Origin: Liquidambar formosana | Taxonomy: Eukaryota > Streptophyta > Magnoliopsida > Saxifragales > Altingiaceae | Direction of reading: 5' to 3' | DNA: 64,000 nt | Assembly: GCA_039720395.1 (NCBI GenBank) | Contig: CM077826.1 | Location: forward strand, 36,112,790 to 36,176,789 | Shown: positions 34,184 to 45,293 of the stretch, piece by piece | How positions within the stretch are numbered: position 1 is the first letter of the stretch | How the letters are laid out: each line of letters begins with the position of its first letter | Position numbers and translations under genes: made by a program | The notes under the pieces: generated by a model | What the model was told of the DNA's origin: nothing | Seen by the model: only the letters and a program-made list of their open reading frames with translations | The model's database searches: none

Positions 34184-35569
34184 TCAAACATGATATTTTT
34201 TTAATTGATCCAAATTAGTTGGACGAGCGAACTCAATTCCATCTAAATCTATGAGGCGAACAGCCCCTGCTGGCAATATCTCTTTGATAATGTATGGCCC
34301 ACCCCAACTTGGCTTGAATTTTCCCCGTGGATCGAACACTGGAGCTCTGATTTCTTTCAGCACTACATCCCCTTTCTTTAGACCTCGATCTTTGACATGC
34401 TTGTTGAATGCTCTGGCAACTCTCCGTTGATACCCCTGAATATGATACAGCGCCCTTAAACGCCTTTCATCCAGCAAAGCTAACTCATCATAGCGGCTCT
34501 TAACCCAGTCTACTTCTGTTATCTGGCTCTCCACGGCAACTCTTAGTGAAGGAACTTCCAATTCAACTGGCAACACGGCCTCCATTCCATAAACTAGAGA
34601 ATAAGGGGTAGCCCCTGTTGACGACCTTATTGATGTTCTGTAACCCCATAGAGCCAATGGCAACTTCTCATGCCAGTCTGTGTGTGAGTCCGCAGTCTTC
34701 TGTAGTATCTTCTTGATGTTCTTGTTAGCTGCTTCCACTGCTCCATTAGTCTGAGGACGATATGATGACGACAGATGGTGAACTATGCCATACTTTTGCA
34801 AGAGCTCATGGGTTTCTTTCTGAAAGTGCTGGCCATTGTCTGAGATAACTTCATGCGGTACCCCATATCGATAGATGATGCTGTGCTGTATGAACTGTGC
34901 TACCTTCTTGGAATTCAAGGTCTTGAAGGATACTGCTTCCACCCATTTAGTGAAGTAATCGATGGCAACCAGGATGTATTCATGCCCATTTGACGCCTTT
35001 GACTTGATCTGTCCGATGATATCTATCCCCCATACCGCGAATGGCCATGGTGACGACATACTTGTTAAAGGCATAGAAGGCAAATGTTGTCCACTGGCGA
35101 ACAGTTGGCATTTGTGGGACTTCTTGACATGTGCGTGGCAGTCCCTTTCCATGGTAGACCAGTAATAGCCTAGCCTCATGATTTTCTTAGCTAACATATA
35201 GCCATTCATATGCGGAGCCCCTGTCCCTTCATGGATTTCTTTAATCAGATGCTCGGCTTCCTCCTCGGTGACACACAGCAGGTGGATCCCATCGTATGAT
35301 CTCCGATATAGCTTTCCTCCACAAAGTACATAGTGACTCGCCAACCGCCTTAGGGTTTTTCTATTGATACGAGATGCTCCTTCTGGGTATTCCCTTTCTT
35401 CAATGAACTTCTTTATGTCATGGAACCACGGACGGCCATCATTTACTTCTCCTCCTCGGATTGCACAACAGTACACAGGCTTGTCTCGGCATTCTATCAC
35501 CAACGGCTTCACATTTCCCTCTTCAGGTATCTCCACCATGGATGTTAGGGTCGCCAAGGCATCGGCGAA
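34184..35569 (-). pseudogene. Tat-inner integrase
   Basis: The C-terminal part of the pol reading frame, opened again after a TAG at 35570-35572. A zinc-binding HHCC region is seen near residues 105-150 of the open stretch (H-EGTGAPH and C-HAHVKKSHKC). The catalytic core has D in WGIDIIG, D in VISDNGQHF and E in NGAVEAANK, giving the DDE triad. A C-terminal domain with KGDVVLKE and FKPSWGGPYIIKE follows. It inserts cDNA into chromosomes. It ends KKYHV with a stop at 34184. All three catalytic residues are present, so the domain itself looks intact, but it lies downstream of two nonsense codons. Confidence 0.9.
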
Positions 35570-36625
35570 CTAGTTCTTGTTCCTTGAAAGGTAGTTAAAT
35601 TCTATCTCTGAGAACTCCTTGGTTAGAGCTTCCAGGTAGGCATGGTAGGGTAGCAGCTTCTCATCTCGAGTTTTCCATTCCCCTTTTATCTGACAAATGA
35701 TTAGCGCCGAGTCCCCGAACACTTCTAATTCTTTGATCCCCAATTCAAGTGCCGCTTCCAGTGCTAGGATACAGGCCTCATACTCAGCAATGTTGTTGGT
35801 GGCTTCGAACCCCAACTTGACCGCCAACGGTGTAAATGCCTCTTCGGGTGAGACCAGCAGGACTCCTATCCCATAACCTTTCTTATTGGCTGCCCCATCG
35901 AAGTATACTTTCCAAGTTTTTCTACCAATCTCTAGCACGTCCTCATCTGGGAATTGATCGTTGAACGGAGCGGATGATGACACCGGACAGCTGGCTAGGT
36001 AGTCTGCGATGACGCTTCCCTTGATAGACTTCTGATTCACGTACTTGATGTCGAATTCATTGAGGAGAATTGACCATCGAGCAGTTCTGAATGACAATAC
36101 TGGCTTTTCTACCAGGTACTTCAACGGGTCCATGCGACTTATCAAGAACACTTCAAAGGACATCATGTAGTGCCGGAGTTTCTGCGTCGCCCATACTAGT
36201 GCCACACAAGCCTTTTCAATTGCATTGTACTTCACTTCATAGTCTGTCATTTTCTTGCTTAGGTAGTAGATGGCATTCTCCTTTGTAGACCCTTCAAGAT
36301 ATTGAGCTAACATAGCCCCCATCGCGGTTTCAGTGACCGTTAAGTATAACAAAAGCGGCGCACCTTGCCGTGGGGGAACTAAGATTGGAGGATTGCTCAA
36401 GTATCTCTTAATGGTCTCAAAGGCCTCTTGGCATTCTTCGTTCCATACTTTTGGCACACCTTTCTTAAGCAATTTGAAGATTGGTTCGCAAACCATGGTC
36501 AAGTTGGCAATGAATCGGCTTATGTATTGAACTCTTCCTAGAAAACCCCGGATCTGCTTCTCAGTGCTAGGCGGCTCCCTCTCCATAATAGCTTTTATCT
36601 TCCCTGGGTCCACTTCGATACCTCT
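35570..36625 (-). pseudogene. Tat-inner RNase H and archaeal-type RNase H
   Basis: The same reading frame as RT and integrase, bounded by TAG codons at 36626-36628 and 35570-35572. It starts with the end of the RT connection (EKQIRGFLGRVQYISRF), then the usual gypsy RNase H (LLLYLTVTETAMGAML, IYYLSKKMTDYE). A second RNase H of archaeal type follows (YFDGAANKKGYGIGVLL, NNIAEYEACILAL, VFGDSALIICQIKG). The first RNase H has a Leu-Thr pair where an aspartate (LYLAVSD-like) is usual, consistent with a degenerate tether domain and activity residing in the second copy. Dual RNase H marks the Tat lineage. Confidence 0.88.
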
Positions 36626-37562
36626 CTAAGTGATCATAAACCCCAATAACTTGCCTGCAGTGACACCAAAAGCGCACTTCTGTGGGTTGAGACGGAGGTT
36701 GTACTTTTTTGCTCGCTCTAGGAATTTCTCTAGTGCCTTGAAATGCCCTTCTCTATCCACGGACTTCACGATCATATCATCGACATAAACCTCTACTTCC
36801 TTATGGATCATATCATGCAATAAGGTCGTAGTTGCTCTTTGGTAAGTAGCCCCAGCGTTTCTTAAGCCAAAAGGCATTACCTTGTAACAGTACGTTCCCC
36901 ATTGCGTGATAAAGGCTGTTTTCTCCATGTCTTGAGGCGCCATCTTTATCTGGTTATACCCGGAGAATCCGTCCATGAAGGAGAGGAGTGCATGTCCCAC
37001 TGTACTATCCACCAACACGTCGATATGGGGTAAAGGAAAGTCATCCTTAGGGCTCGCGGTGTTGAGATCTCGGAAATCGACACACATCCTCACTTTCCCA
37101 TCTTTTTTAGGCACAGGCACTATATTCGACAACCATTCGGGGTACTCCACAACTTGGAGGAAACCCGCGTCTAGTTGTTTAGTTACCTCTTCTTTTACTT
37201 TTAGAACCCATTCTGGTTTTAATCTTCTGAGTTTCTGCTTTACCGGCTTCTTTAGGGAATTAGTGGGGATATAGTGTTGCACAATATCGGGGTCGATGCC
37301 AGGCATGCCTTTATAAGACCATGCAAAAGCCATAATGTTGGCTTTCAAGAGGGAGATCATCTTTTCTTTTTCAACGGGGGAGAGGGTTTTCCCAATTTTA
37401 ACTATTCTTGGCAATTCATTCGTTCCTAAGTTGATTGATTCCAATTCATCCATATTAGGTTCGGTGACGCCCCTTTTCCTTTGCTCAACGAGCTCCGGGG
37501 GGACATCGTTCCTAGGATCTATATCCATGCCATAAATATCCATAGAGGAGAGAAAAGAGACA
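36626..37562 (-). pseudogene. Tat-inner reverse transcriptase
   Basis: Second exon of the polyprotein. After the intron acceptor at 37563 the frame opens through MDIYGMDIDP into RT: KKDGKVRMCVDFRDLN, ASPKDDFPLPHID, FMDGFSGYNQI, TYCYKVMPFGLRNAGATYQR and the catalytic YVDDMIVKS. It copies the genomic RNA into DNA. It ends at a TAG (36626-36628) where related proteins continue, and the downstream sequence RGIEVDPGKIKAI is in the same frame, so this is a point nonsense change rather than a frameshift. Confidence 0.9.
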
Positions 37563-37733
37563 CTGCATATATAGAGAAAGAAAACACACTTTATTGACTA
37601 GGAATAATGGGAATGACACACAAAAGAAAGAAGGAAAACAAACAAATTTGTATCAATACTATGACTCCACAAAGTGAGTAAAGTAGATACATCTTATTGA
37701 ATTAGGGAAATATTACTAAACTAAGACACCTAC
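37563..37733 (-). other. Ogre-type intron between protease and RT
   Basis: On the minus strand a donor GTAGGT follows GATAGCAGCTT, and an acceptor TATATATGCAG precedes TGTCTCTTTTC. The 171-bp segment is AT-rich with a pyrimidine run before the acceptor and contains the stop codon that would end the gag-protease ORF. Removing it joins the two ORFs in frame. A spliced intron at exactly this place is a published feature of Ogre elements. Here it is inferred from sequence only. Confidence 0.75.
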
Positions 37734-40700
37734 AAGCTGCTATCAGGTAGGCCAAGGTCTTCTTCTTCATGGATCTCCGCAATGACACCACATTCAAGGT
37801 ACCAATTCAGAAGTGGCATGGTAGCATGGCTAATGGATGAACCCTGGAGTTCTTCAATGGTCGAGTCTTCCACGGTGAGGATCATGTCTTGGAACATTTC
37901 AGTCATAGCCCCCGCATCAAGGTTCTCTACCCAGTCTTCCTCTTTCAAGCTTCCATATAGATCTTGGATAGAGTGGTACCAACTTGTCAAACTTTGAGGA
38001 TTTGGCCCTTCTGTGAAGTATCTATCACCAAAACTTTTATCTGCCACGGCTGGGTCGGAACTTGGATAAAAAGTATATGGGATGTACTGCTTTATAGAAG
38101 AGTAATGGCGTGATGATTCATTCAGCTCTTTCTCAATGCATTGGACATAATCAAACCCAGATAGCGGTATCGCTGCTGATTCAGGTTGTATCTCACATAT
38201 AGGCACACCTGCGAGTTTCAATTCATAGTCCCCTTGAAGTGTTACTATGGCTCCTTCATAAGGAAACTTCACATTTTGATGGAGTGAAGATGGCACAGCC
38301 CCAGCAGGATGGATCCAAGGTCGGCCCAACAACAAGTTGAAACATGACGGCACATCCAACACTTGGAATTCTACCCTAAATTCAGTGGGTCCCATGATAA
38401 GAGGCAAAGTAACTACCCCTATTACTTCTCGGCGGGTGTTGTCATAAGCTCTTACGGTCTGCCCAGATGGCGTGAAATCAGTGGGTCCCAAACCCAAAAC
38501 AGTGGCAGTTCGGAGAGGACATACATTCAGTGCGGACCCATTGTCGATAAGAACGGTGGGAACCCTCTTCCCCATAGTGTCAACGGTCACATAGAGAGCT
38601 TGAGAATGGCTCGGCCTACTTTTAGGTAGGTCTACATCGGTGAACACGATGGTTGAGTTCTTGGGAGTTGGATTCACCAAATGTACCAATCCCTCGGGGG
38701 ATGTGTCAACAGGCACTTGTATCTGATTCAACAGTTTCAACACGGTCTGTCTGTGCTTATGCGAGGCCATGAGCAAGCCCCAAATAGTAATGTTGGCATT
38801 GGTCTTCTTCAGCTGCCTAAGCACTTCATCCTCTTCTTCTTGCAAGCTAGGACGCCTCTGCCCTTCCAAATCTTCCAACGGATTTTCAGATTCTAGGTGG
38901 GGGGGCTTGAAATGACGACCCCCTCTGGTTATATGGTCCAACTCATCATCGCTAGCCCATGTGTCATGGACTTCCTCGGAGTCATTCATCAAGTCATCCC
39001 ATTCTATCATGTCGATGCTCTCCATCTCTGTCGGCAAGTCATCCCAACCTGAAGGGACTATCGGCTCATCTGATATCGGACTTGGGCTTGAGTACAGCAC
39101 ATAGTAATCATATTTCCTCGACGCTTCACCTAATAGGCCATCCTGAGGATCCCCTGCTTCATATCTTTCTTTCAGCTCTTGTTGGATAGATTTCTTTGGC
39201 AACAACAAAACCTTTTGGTCAATGAGGTCTTGGATGATCTTCTTTAGTATAGAACAAGCCTCGGTGTCATGGCCGGGTGCACGATGGTATTTGCAATATT
39301 GGTGAGGGGTTGATGGTCTTGGCTTTGGTGGAAGTGGCATGATAAGGCTGTTATTGCGGCAAATGGTGAAGAGACGGGTTAAGGTCATGGGGAGCGGAGT
39401 GTATTGTCTTATGGGATGGCGAGGGCGAGAGGATTCAACCCCAATGGCATTTATGGTGTTAGGTGGGGGTGTGTTGTTGTGTGATGGGAGAGGATTACGG
39501 GTGACATTTGGACGGGTTGGTGGTGAAATGACTTGCTTGTCAATGAGGTCTTGGACTTGGTGGCGAAGGCGAATACAGCGATTGGTGGCATGGCCTTTGG
39601 ATTGGTGGTACTTGCAGTACTCATTCTCATTGTAGCTCTTGGGTAAGGGATTTGGTGGAGGTCTTGGGTCGAGTGGCTTCAATAGGTCATGACTTATGAG
39701 CTTTTCAAGGACTCTTTCGAGTGGCATGAATAGGTCAGTGAATTGGCGAGGTGGGTTGACATCATTGAGAGAAAAGGGTTGGATTGGTTGAGTTATGGTG
39801 TTGACCTCAGCATTGTTCTTCCCAGTAAAGTTTGTCTTGCGACTCCTCACTTCCTCAGTCTTGATTGTCCCATCATTGATAGCATCTTCAACCTGCATGC
39901 CAGCCCCAATGAGAGCTTTGAAATTTGGGAAATAGTGGGCAAATAGGTGCTTGTGATACACGGGCAGCAGGTTCTTAACCACTAACTGAATTTCGTCCTC
40001 CTCATTCGGCCTATCCGTCATTCTCGACGCCTTTTGTCTCCACCTTGTAATGTAAGCGGAGAAAGTTTCATGAGCCCCTTGCTTAGTAGTTTCTAGGTCC
40101 CTTCGAGTAACGTCCACCTCTGTGTTATACTTGTAGTGCTCTGAAAACTCATTGCATATGTCTTCCCAAGTTCGGGTTCTATTCTCATCCAAGGATAAGA
40201 ACCATTTCAAAGCAGAAGTGGCCAAGGTTTCATGGAACATTTGAGCTAAAAGCTCGTCAGTAGCCCCTCGAGGGTGCATAGCTCGCACGTACATCTTCAA
40301 ATGAGTCTTAGGGCAACCCGTCCCATCGAACTTTTCTAACTCCGGCATTTTGAATTGTAGTGGAATACGAGCCGTTGGAAACAGGGATAGAGTCCGCACA
40401 TCGACCATGTCATCAGCCCTGCGAATCCCTTTTATGGTTCTCTCCAAAGCTTCTACCTTGCTAGCTAACACGGAATCACTGCTAGTACCTTTCCCCTTGG
40501 CTTCCCCTTCTAGGTTGGTGACCTCAGGTTTTGAGCTACTTTCCCCCCTTGTCTTGGTGTTCTCATTGGATTAAGGTCCCTCTTCGGTGCCAGCCCCATG
40601 AGGTATACCCAAGGAATGGGCCTTAGAGCCATTTTGTTCAACATCCGCCATCTTCTGTTGGTTCTCTTGAGCCATTTTCAATGCGGTATCGGATGTCTCG

Positions 40701-40849
40701 GCGGTATGGTCAAGCTTGGCCATGATGGCTTTCAGGCAAGCCTCAAGGTCAAAGTGCCCCTCACTAGTTCTTTCGTCAGCCATGTCTGTCTGATGGGTAG
40801 ACTCAACACTCACTAGACGCCCTTGTGGATTGCGGATCCAAGCCAGCAC
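37730..40849 (-). pseudogene. Tat-inner gag-protease
   Basis: One reading frame of about 1040 codons, broken only by a TAA at 40571-40573. The likeliest start is the inner ATG at 40783 (MADERTSEGH), since nothing upstream looks like gag. The retrotransposon gag domain follows the stop by some 70 codons (FKMPELEKFDGTG to RWRQKASRM). Two unusual CX2HX4HX4C knuckles follow (CKYHQSKGHATNRC and CKYHRAPGHDTEAC), then a long acidic linker and an aspartic protease with VLIDNGSALNVCP (D-N-G-S in place of the usual D-T/S-G). Gag packs the RNA into particles and protease matures the polyprotein. The ORF ends inside the intron at 37730. Confidence 0.9.
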
Positions 40850-41637
40850 GTCTATGGATAGAAAAGTTTTAACCTTTAGCCTAAGGATCTGTCCTAAACC
40901 TCCATATTTTCCTTAATGAATTCGGTCTCTACACCATGTTCAATTAATTCATTCCTTTTATCCAATTACCTTTACAGGGGTCATGGATTAAGGGTATGTT
41001 TTAAAGAATAGGTCATAGAGTCCTTCAATTAGGTTTAATTAATCCCCTAGGACTAGCACATCACAAACATAGCTTTACATCCTATTTCCTTAATTTATTC
41101 ATCCTAACCCATGGCCTTAACGAAGGCTAGGGTTTAAAGGTCTATATTAAGGGCATAAGATATAAAGCCTCACACCACAAACACGGCATAACATCATTAC
41201 AAACAATTGTGGGTGCATAAAGGTGAGACCGTAGTGTCCTACAAGTCTGTCTATATGGACTAATGATAAGGGTAGGCTAGGGTCCTTCACTTGCTTGAGC
41301 AATCCTTATACCTAACTACATGTGGCATCAGGAACGCCGCGTGGGTCCAGCAGTACGTGATTAACTCATTTAATATACCCAAGGGCAAGCCCAAGGGTAC
41401 TAGGCAAGAGAGGTTGATAGCTTTCGCCCCAACACATGGAATCAGGAAAACCAAGGTTGAGACTAGGCCGATCGTTGGCAAGGATACATCGAGGGACATC
41501 GATCCTAACATGCAAGAATTTGCGCACACAATGCAATAAATGAAAGCACACAATCAAGCGGATGCAATGTGATTGATTTTAATTAAACATAAGAAATTAA
41601 CCTAGCCCATTTAAACTTTATAGAGTCTAGCCCACAA
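40850..41637 (-). other. Tat-inner 5' leader between PBS and gag
   Basis: About 790 bp without recognisable coding sequence. Overlapping small ORFs on both strands near 41290-41550 have no domain. It is expected to hold packaging and dimerisation signals, which I cannot identify. Confidence 0.6.
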
Positions 41638-41639
41638 AT

Positions 41640-41657
41640 CCCCAGTGGAGTCGCCAA
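41640..41657 (-). promoter_or_regulatory. Primer binding site of Tat-inner
   Basis: Minus strand TTGGCGACTCCACTGGGG, two bases inside the 5' LTR. This is the PBS type seen in Tat/Ogre elements. The priming tRNA (reported as arginine for Ogre) was not checked here. Confidence 0.75.
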
Positions 41658-41659
41658 AC

Positions 41660-43804
41660 TGTGAACCTTGGAAATTGGGCCCACAAGGGATTGAAAGAAA
41701 ATGAGTTTGAAAAAGAAAAAGGAGTCGCCACCTTATTTTTTAAAGGAAACAAGGAAAACCCTAAAAATAGTTTGTTTTAGGAAAACAATTTGAATGACTC
41801 CATAAAAAAGGAAAGGCAAAAACCAATCTTTTGAAAACCAAAGAAATCGGGGATTCGGAGGCTAAGTTATGACATGGGAAGGTTCTAGGCAAAGCCTATA
41901 GGCACCCATGTCACCCTTTCGGTCTCTCAGTTCATTTGGGCTAAATTAAGATCTTTCCATACAAAAATCAACAAGTATATCATCACAAGAATTGCATGCA
42001 TATCATATATTTCATTCATCCATCCATGCATAATAAGCAAATAAAAACAGAAAAAAGAAAGAAGAAAAGAAAACATAAATAAACCTAGGATGCTTGGATC
42101 CTAGAATGGACTTGAGCCTCACGAAGAGCGCCTACGTACCATGCAGCGAAATACATGGATCAAAGTCCACGTAGTTCGAATAGAATTAGGGTTGAATCCT
42201 AATATAAACCTATGGTAAAAACCCTAGGTTTCCTTATTTGAATCAAAAGAGTTGAATATGATAGAAAGTTTGATTTTAGGAAAGAAATCCACAAAATGGA
42301 AACTTTAATAAAAACCAGAATTTTATTTATGAAGGAAACCTTTGATTAAACCATAGACTTGTATTAAAAATTAACCCTAGATAGGGAGAAGAGAATGAGT
42401 TAAGAAGAAAGGTGAATTGGGGCACCTTCACACCCACTTACCTGAGCACAATTAGCTCCAAACATTAGCCATTTCAGACATGAGCAGCCCTATTTGCCAT
42501 AGGACAAATACCACACCTATTTGCACCCTTATTCTCTCTCAAACACTCAAGTATTAATGCATAAAGTGGCTCCCCTTGTGTTTGTAATTGTTCGTGGCTC
42601 CTCAGGTCTTTAGAGTGAATAAAACCAACACGAATCGTCCTCTTTGTCAAAGTGGTATCACAGCAAAGAGATCAAAACTCAACTCAACTTTGAAAAGAAA
42701 TAGAAAACAAAAAGAGAACAAGAGAAAAGAAAAGTGATTTTCGTCACTTTGCAGTAGCAGCAACTTCAATCGCGTTTTTGGATATGAAAACGTTGGATTT
42801 GGACAAAGCTTGTGAAATACAAAGTTGTAGAGAATTGAATTATCTTTCTAACAAGACTGATTTCATCAAATTCTGACTTCAGATGAAAAAGTTATGATTA
42901 AAATACGACTGCTGGTTTTTAGAAAATCTGCTGCTGAATTATGACGAATTTCACTCCCTCCAAACCCTCTTCCCCTCTCCCTTGTTTAAAGTCATTAAGA
43001 GAGTATTTATAGCTGAAATCTGGAGTTTCCCTTTCCTTCCTGGACTAGGTTTCTTTGGAGAATAATCAAAAGGTATTTTATAATGATAAAAGACTTCTAA
43101 TCTGAATAGGAAAAGGAAATTGTCTTTTATAAAAATTGGGAGACTGACCGCTAACACGCATGCACATGTATCGTATGTGCGTACACACACTCATCACATA
43201 CGTACACGTGTTAGTGTCATGATAAAAATGGCTAATTTAATAAAATAATTTTCTTTTCATTTTAACCAAAAATCTCATGCTGTGATTCGCACTAATTCTT
43301 CAAGGATAATCCGTAAATAACCACACTAAACTCATCATCAGGCCATATCAAAATTGAACTTCATGAAACACTTTTGAGGGTAAAATGATGACTAATGAAA
43401 GTCAATTTGAAAAGATTTGGTTGGTAATTGTGAGTCAATTAGAGCTAACCCAAGGAAGGGTCAATTAACCAACTTGAACTACATCGAGCCATTTTAATCC
43501 CGAGCCATTGACTTACCAAATTGAACCTAGAAATACCTCTTATGCATCCATATGAACTCCAATTGACAATTTAGAGATCATTTCAAGGTCAAATGAAAAG
43601 TTTGGGACTTAAAAGACGATTATGCCCCTCAAGTCACAAAAGCTCTTATTATCCCTCAAGATCAACTCCAATTTGAACCAAAATTCATATCCATTGTCCT
43701 TGTGACTCTAGAAAACTAATGCAAGTGACTAGACTCAAAAACAAAACAAAAACATGCATGAAATGATGAGCCCTAGTAAGGTGGTGCAAAAATGGGGTGT
43801 AACA
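41660..43804 (-). repeat. 5' LTR of Tat-inner
   Basis: 2145 bp, plus-strand ends TGTGAACCTT and GGGTGTAACA. About 17 substitutions against 18336-20480 by eye, for example GAGCG/GAGCA and ACGTGCACGTG/ACGTACACGTG. TATA box at about 43003-43015 (minus). Confidence 0.95.
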
Positions 43805-43809
43805 CATGC
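43805..43809. repeat. Target-site duplication of Tat-inner, right copy
   Basis: CATGC, matching 18331-18335. Confidence 0.95.
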
Positions 43810-44170
43810 CTCGACTCAAATATCAACTCATATAGGAGACACATTCTCCTCATGAAAGCAATCATTCACATGCATATAGGGAAGGTATCTTTATCCCTAA
43901 TGACGACAAATCATAGTGACATAGGAGGGAATTCATCCCTAACGATCAAAAGTCATATGCATAGAGAGGGTTGTTCAACCCTACTAGCATGCCATGCCCA
44001 CACAAGGGCCATCAATGCAATCCTTTTCAAATCATTTCAAGTCAAACAATATCAAGATATTCACTCATTTTTTTCAACTCAAAACAAGCTTGAGAATTCA
44101 TCTCAAAGAGGGTTCAAGAGCGCGAATAGGCGAGCAAAGGCCAAACGAGCACAACAGAGCGAGCACGGGG
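43810..44170. other. Tat-outer 3' region, more hairpin units
   Basis: A continuation of the array interrupted at 18335. Units of about 55-60 bp contain AGGAGA/TCTCCT (near 43830-43850), AGGGA.../...TCCCT (near 43880 and 43925) and AGGGTTG-TT-CAACCCT (near 43967-43984), each embedded in ATAGG...CCTAA-type flanks. Past 44000 the sequence is unstructured up to the palindrome. Confidence 0.65.
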
Positions 44171-44247
44171 GGGTGACCACCTGGCTGCTGATGGCTTGCC
44201 GCCCAAGCCCAGGCGGCTTGCCGCCCCATACTGGGCGGTTACCCGAG
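44171..44247. repeat. GC-rich palindrome copy C, upstream of the PMD gene
   Basis: GGGTGACCACC at the left and GGCGGTTACCCGAG at the right, with GGCTTGCCGCC twice around AAGCCCAGG. More diverged than copies A and D. It lies about 300 bp upstream of the PMD start codon. Confidence 0.8.
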
Positions 44248-44687
44248 GCTAGGGTCCTCAAAATTATGGGTTTTTAAACCCTTGACCCCCATTTGATGCA
44301 CACACACACCCAATTTCGAAAATAGAGAGTTTCTCTCTCTAGAAACTCATTCCATCTTCTCCCAACACTCACAAACACATTCTCAATCAAAGTTTCACTT
44401 GCAATTCAAGTTGTGTGCATGAAATAGCATCAGGAACAAGTCATTCAACAACAAAAACAAGCATCAATCATCAAGTTGCAAGATCAAATTCATCATCTTT
44501 CTTATAAACCCATTTTTCTCACATACAAGCTCAACCATCATCAATGGCTTCTAGCAATGATTCCAACATCAAGTATCCATATTATGTGATCAAAAATACA
44601 TACAAGGCACCAATGTATGATGAATCCCAAGACAAGGTGTTGCTTGAACCCAAGAAGCATCTCTCATACCTCCATTCCCAACATGAG

Positions 44688-45232
44688 GTTAGTTCTTCCC
44701 AACTTAACATGTTTATCTTGAAATTTTGATTTCTATTGGATAAAATGCATTCCCATGATCTTCTTTTGATTGTTTTTATCATTGTTAAGCCTAAGTTCAT
44801 TGATTTGGCAAGGATTGAATGTGTAAAAAGCTTGTTTCCCAATGCTTGAGAAAAGATGCCCACCAAGTGTTTGATAAAATGCCAAAGAGACAAAAACATG
44901 TTCAATTCTTGAAAAATCAATTAGTTTGCATTGTGGTACAAAGTCAAATGGTCTTGGCAAGGATTTGGTATACAAAATCTTTCATTTTAATGCTTGAAAA
45001 CAAGTTACACACCAAGTGTTCGATAAAATGCCCGAAAGGCAAAACCATGTTCAATCCTTACAAAATCAATGAATTTGAATACACAAAGTCATGGGCATTC
45101 ATTCCTAATTCATTTCATGAATCAAAACCCATATTTTAGAACTTTTGGAAAACCATTTGAAATCAATTACCAATGTATGCCCAATATCTCTATGTTTTCA
45201 ATGCTAACTCAATACACAATCTTTTGACATAG
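44688..45232 (+). other. PMD intron 1 with a duplicated PPR-like snippet
   Basis: A 545-bp intron with GT...AG ends. It contains two related copies of a segment, near 44840-44925 and 44990-45070, both reading HQVFDKMP followed by a basic/polar run in one frame, which resembles the start of a pentatricopeptide repeat. The duplicates are about 150 bp apart. No ORF is maintained across them. Confidence 0.6.
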
Positions 45233-45288
45233 CCCGACTTCCAAAGTCTCCGTACAAGGACATCAATAAAGGGGCTCATCTCATGGTG

Positions 45289-45293
45289 GAGAC
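45289..45293. repeat. Target-site duplication of the SIRE-like element, left copy
   Basis: GAGAC, repeated at 55560-55564. Excising the element restores the PMD reading frame exactly. Confidence 0.95.

Larger units (their letters stand above)
18336..43804 (-). mobile_element. Tat-inner: complete Ty3/gypsy Tat/Ogre-group element
   Basis: Bounded by two LTRs of exactly 2145 bp and a CATGC duplication. Reading on the minus strand, the order is: 5' LTR, PBS, about 0.8 kb leader, gag-protease, 171-bp intron, RT, RNase H, archaeal-type RNase H, integrase, convergent antisense gene, hairpin array, PPT, 3' LTR. Comparing the LTRs by eye gives about 17 differences, mostly transitions, so insertion is recent in evolutionary terms. 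Copia-N copy 2 accounts for 22351-32045 plus one TSD, so the element itself is about 15.8 kb. Dual RNase H, the protease/RT intron and extra antisense ORFs are recognised traits of the Tat/Ogre lineage. Confidence 0.95.
44544..45293 (+). pseudogene. Plant mobile domain (PMD, MAIN-like) gene, 5' part
   Basis: Exon 1 is 44544-44687 (starts MASSNDSNIKYP, ends at GAG|GTTAGT). Intron 1 is 44688-45232 (ends GACATAG). Exon 2 begins at 45233 (PDFQSLRTRTSIKG) and is cut at 45293 by the SIRE-like element, resuming in frame at 55565. Intron phase is 0. The gene is antisense to Tat-outer gag-pol. PMD proteins occur both as host genes of the MAIN/MAIL type and as cargo in plant transposons. Upstream lies palindrome copy C. 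No clear TATA box is visible, though a TTTTTAAACCC is near 44270. The continuation is described at 55565-57477. Confidence 0.85.

Noticed and set aside
40571..40573. Programmed readthrough of the gag TAA
   Set aside because: No readthrough context was recognised, and pol of the same copy has two more nonsense codons, so mutation is the simpler explanation.
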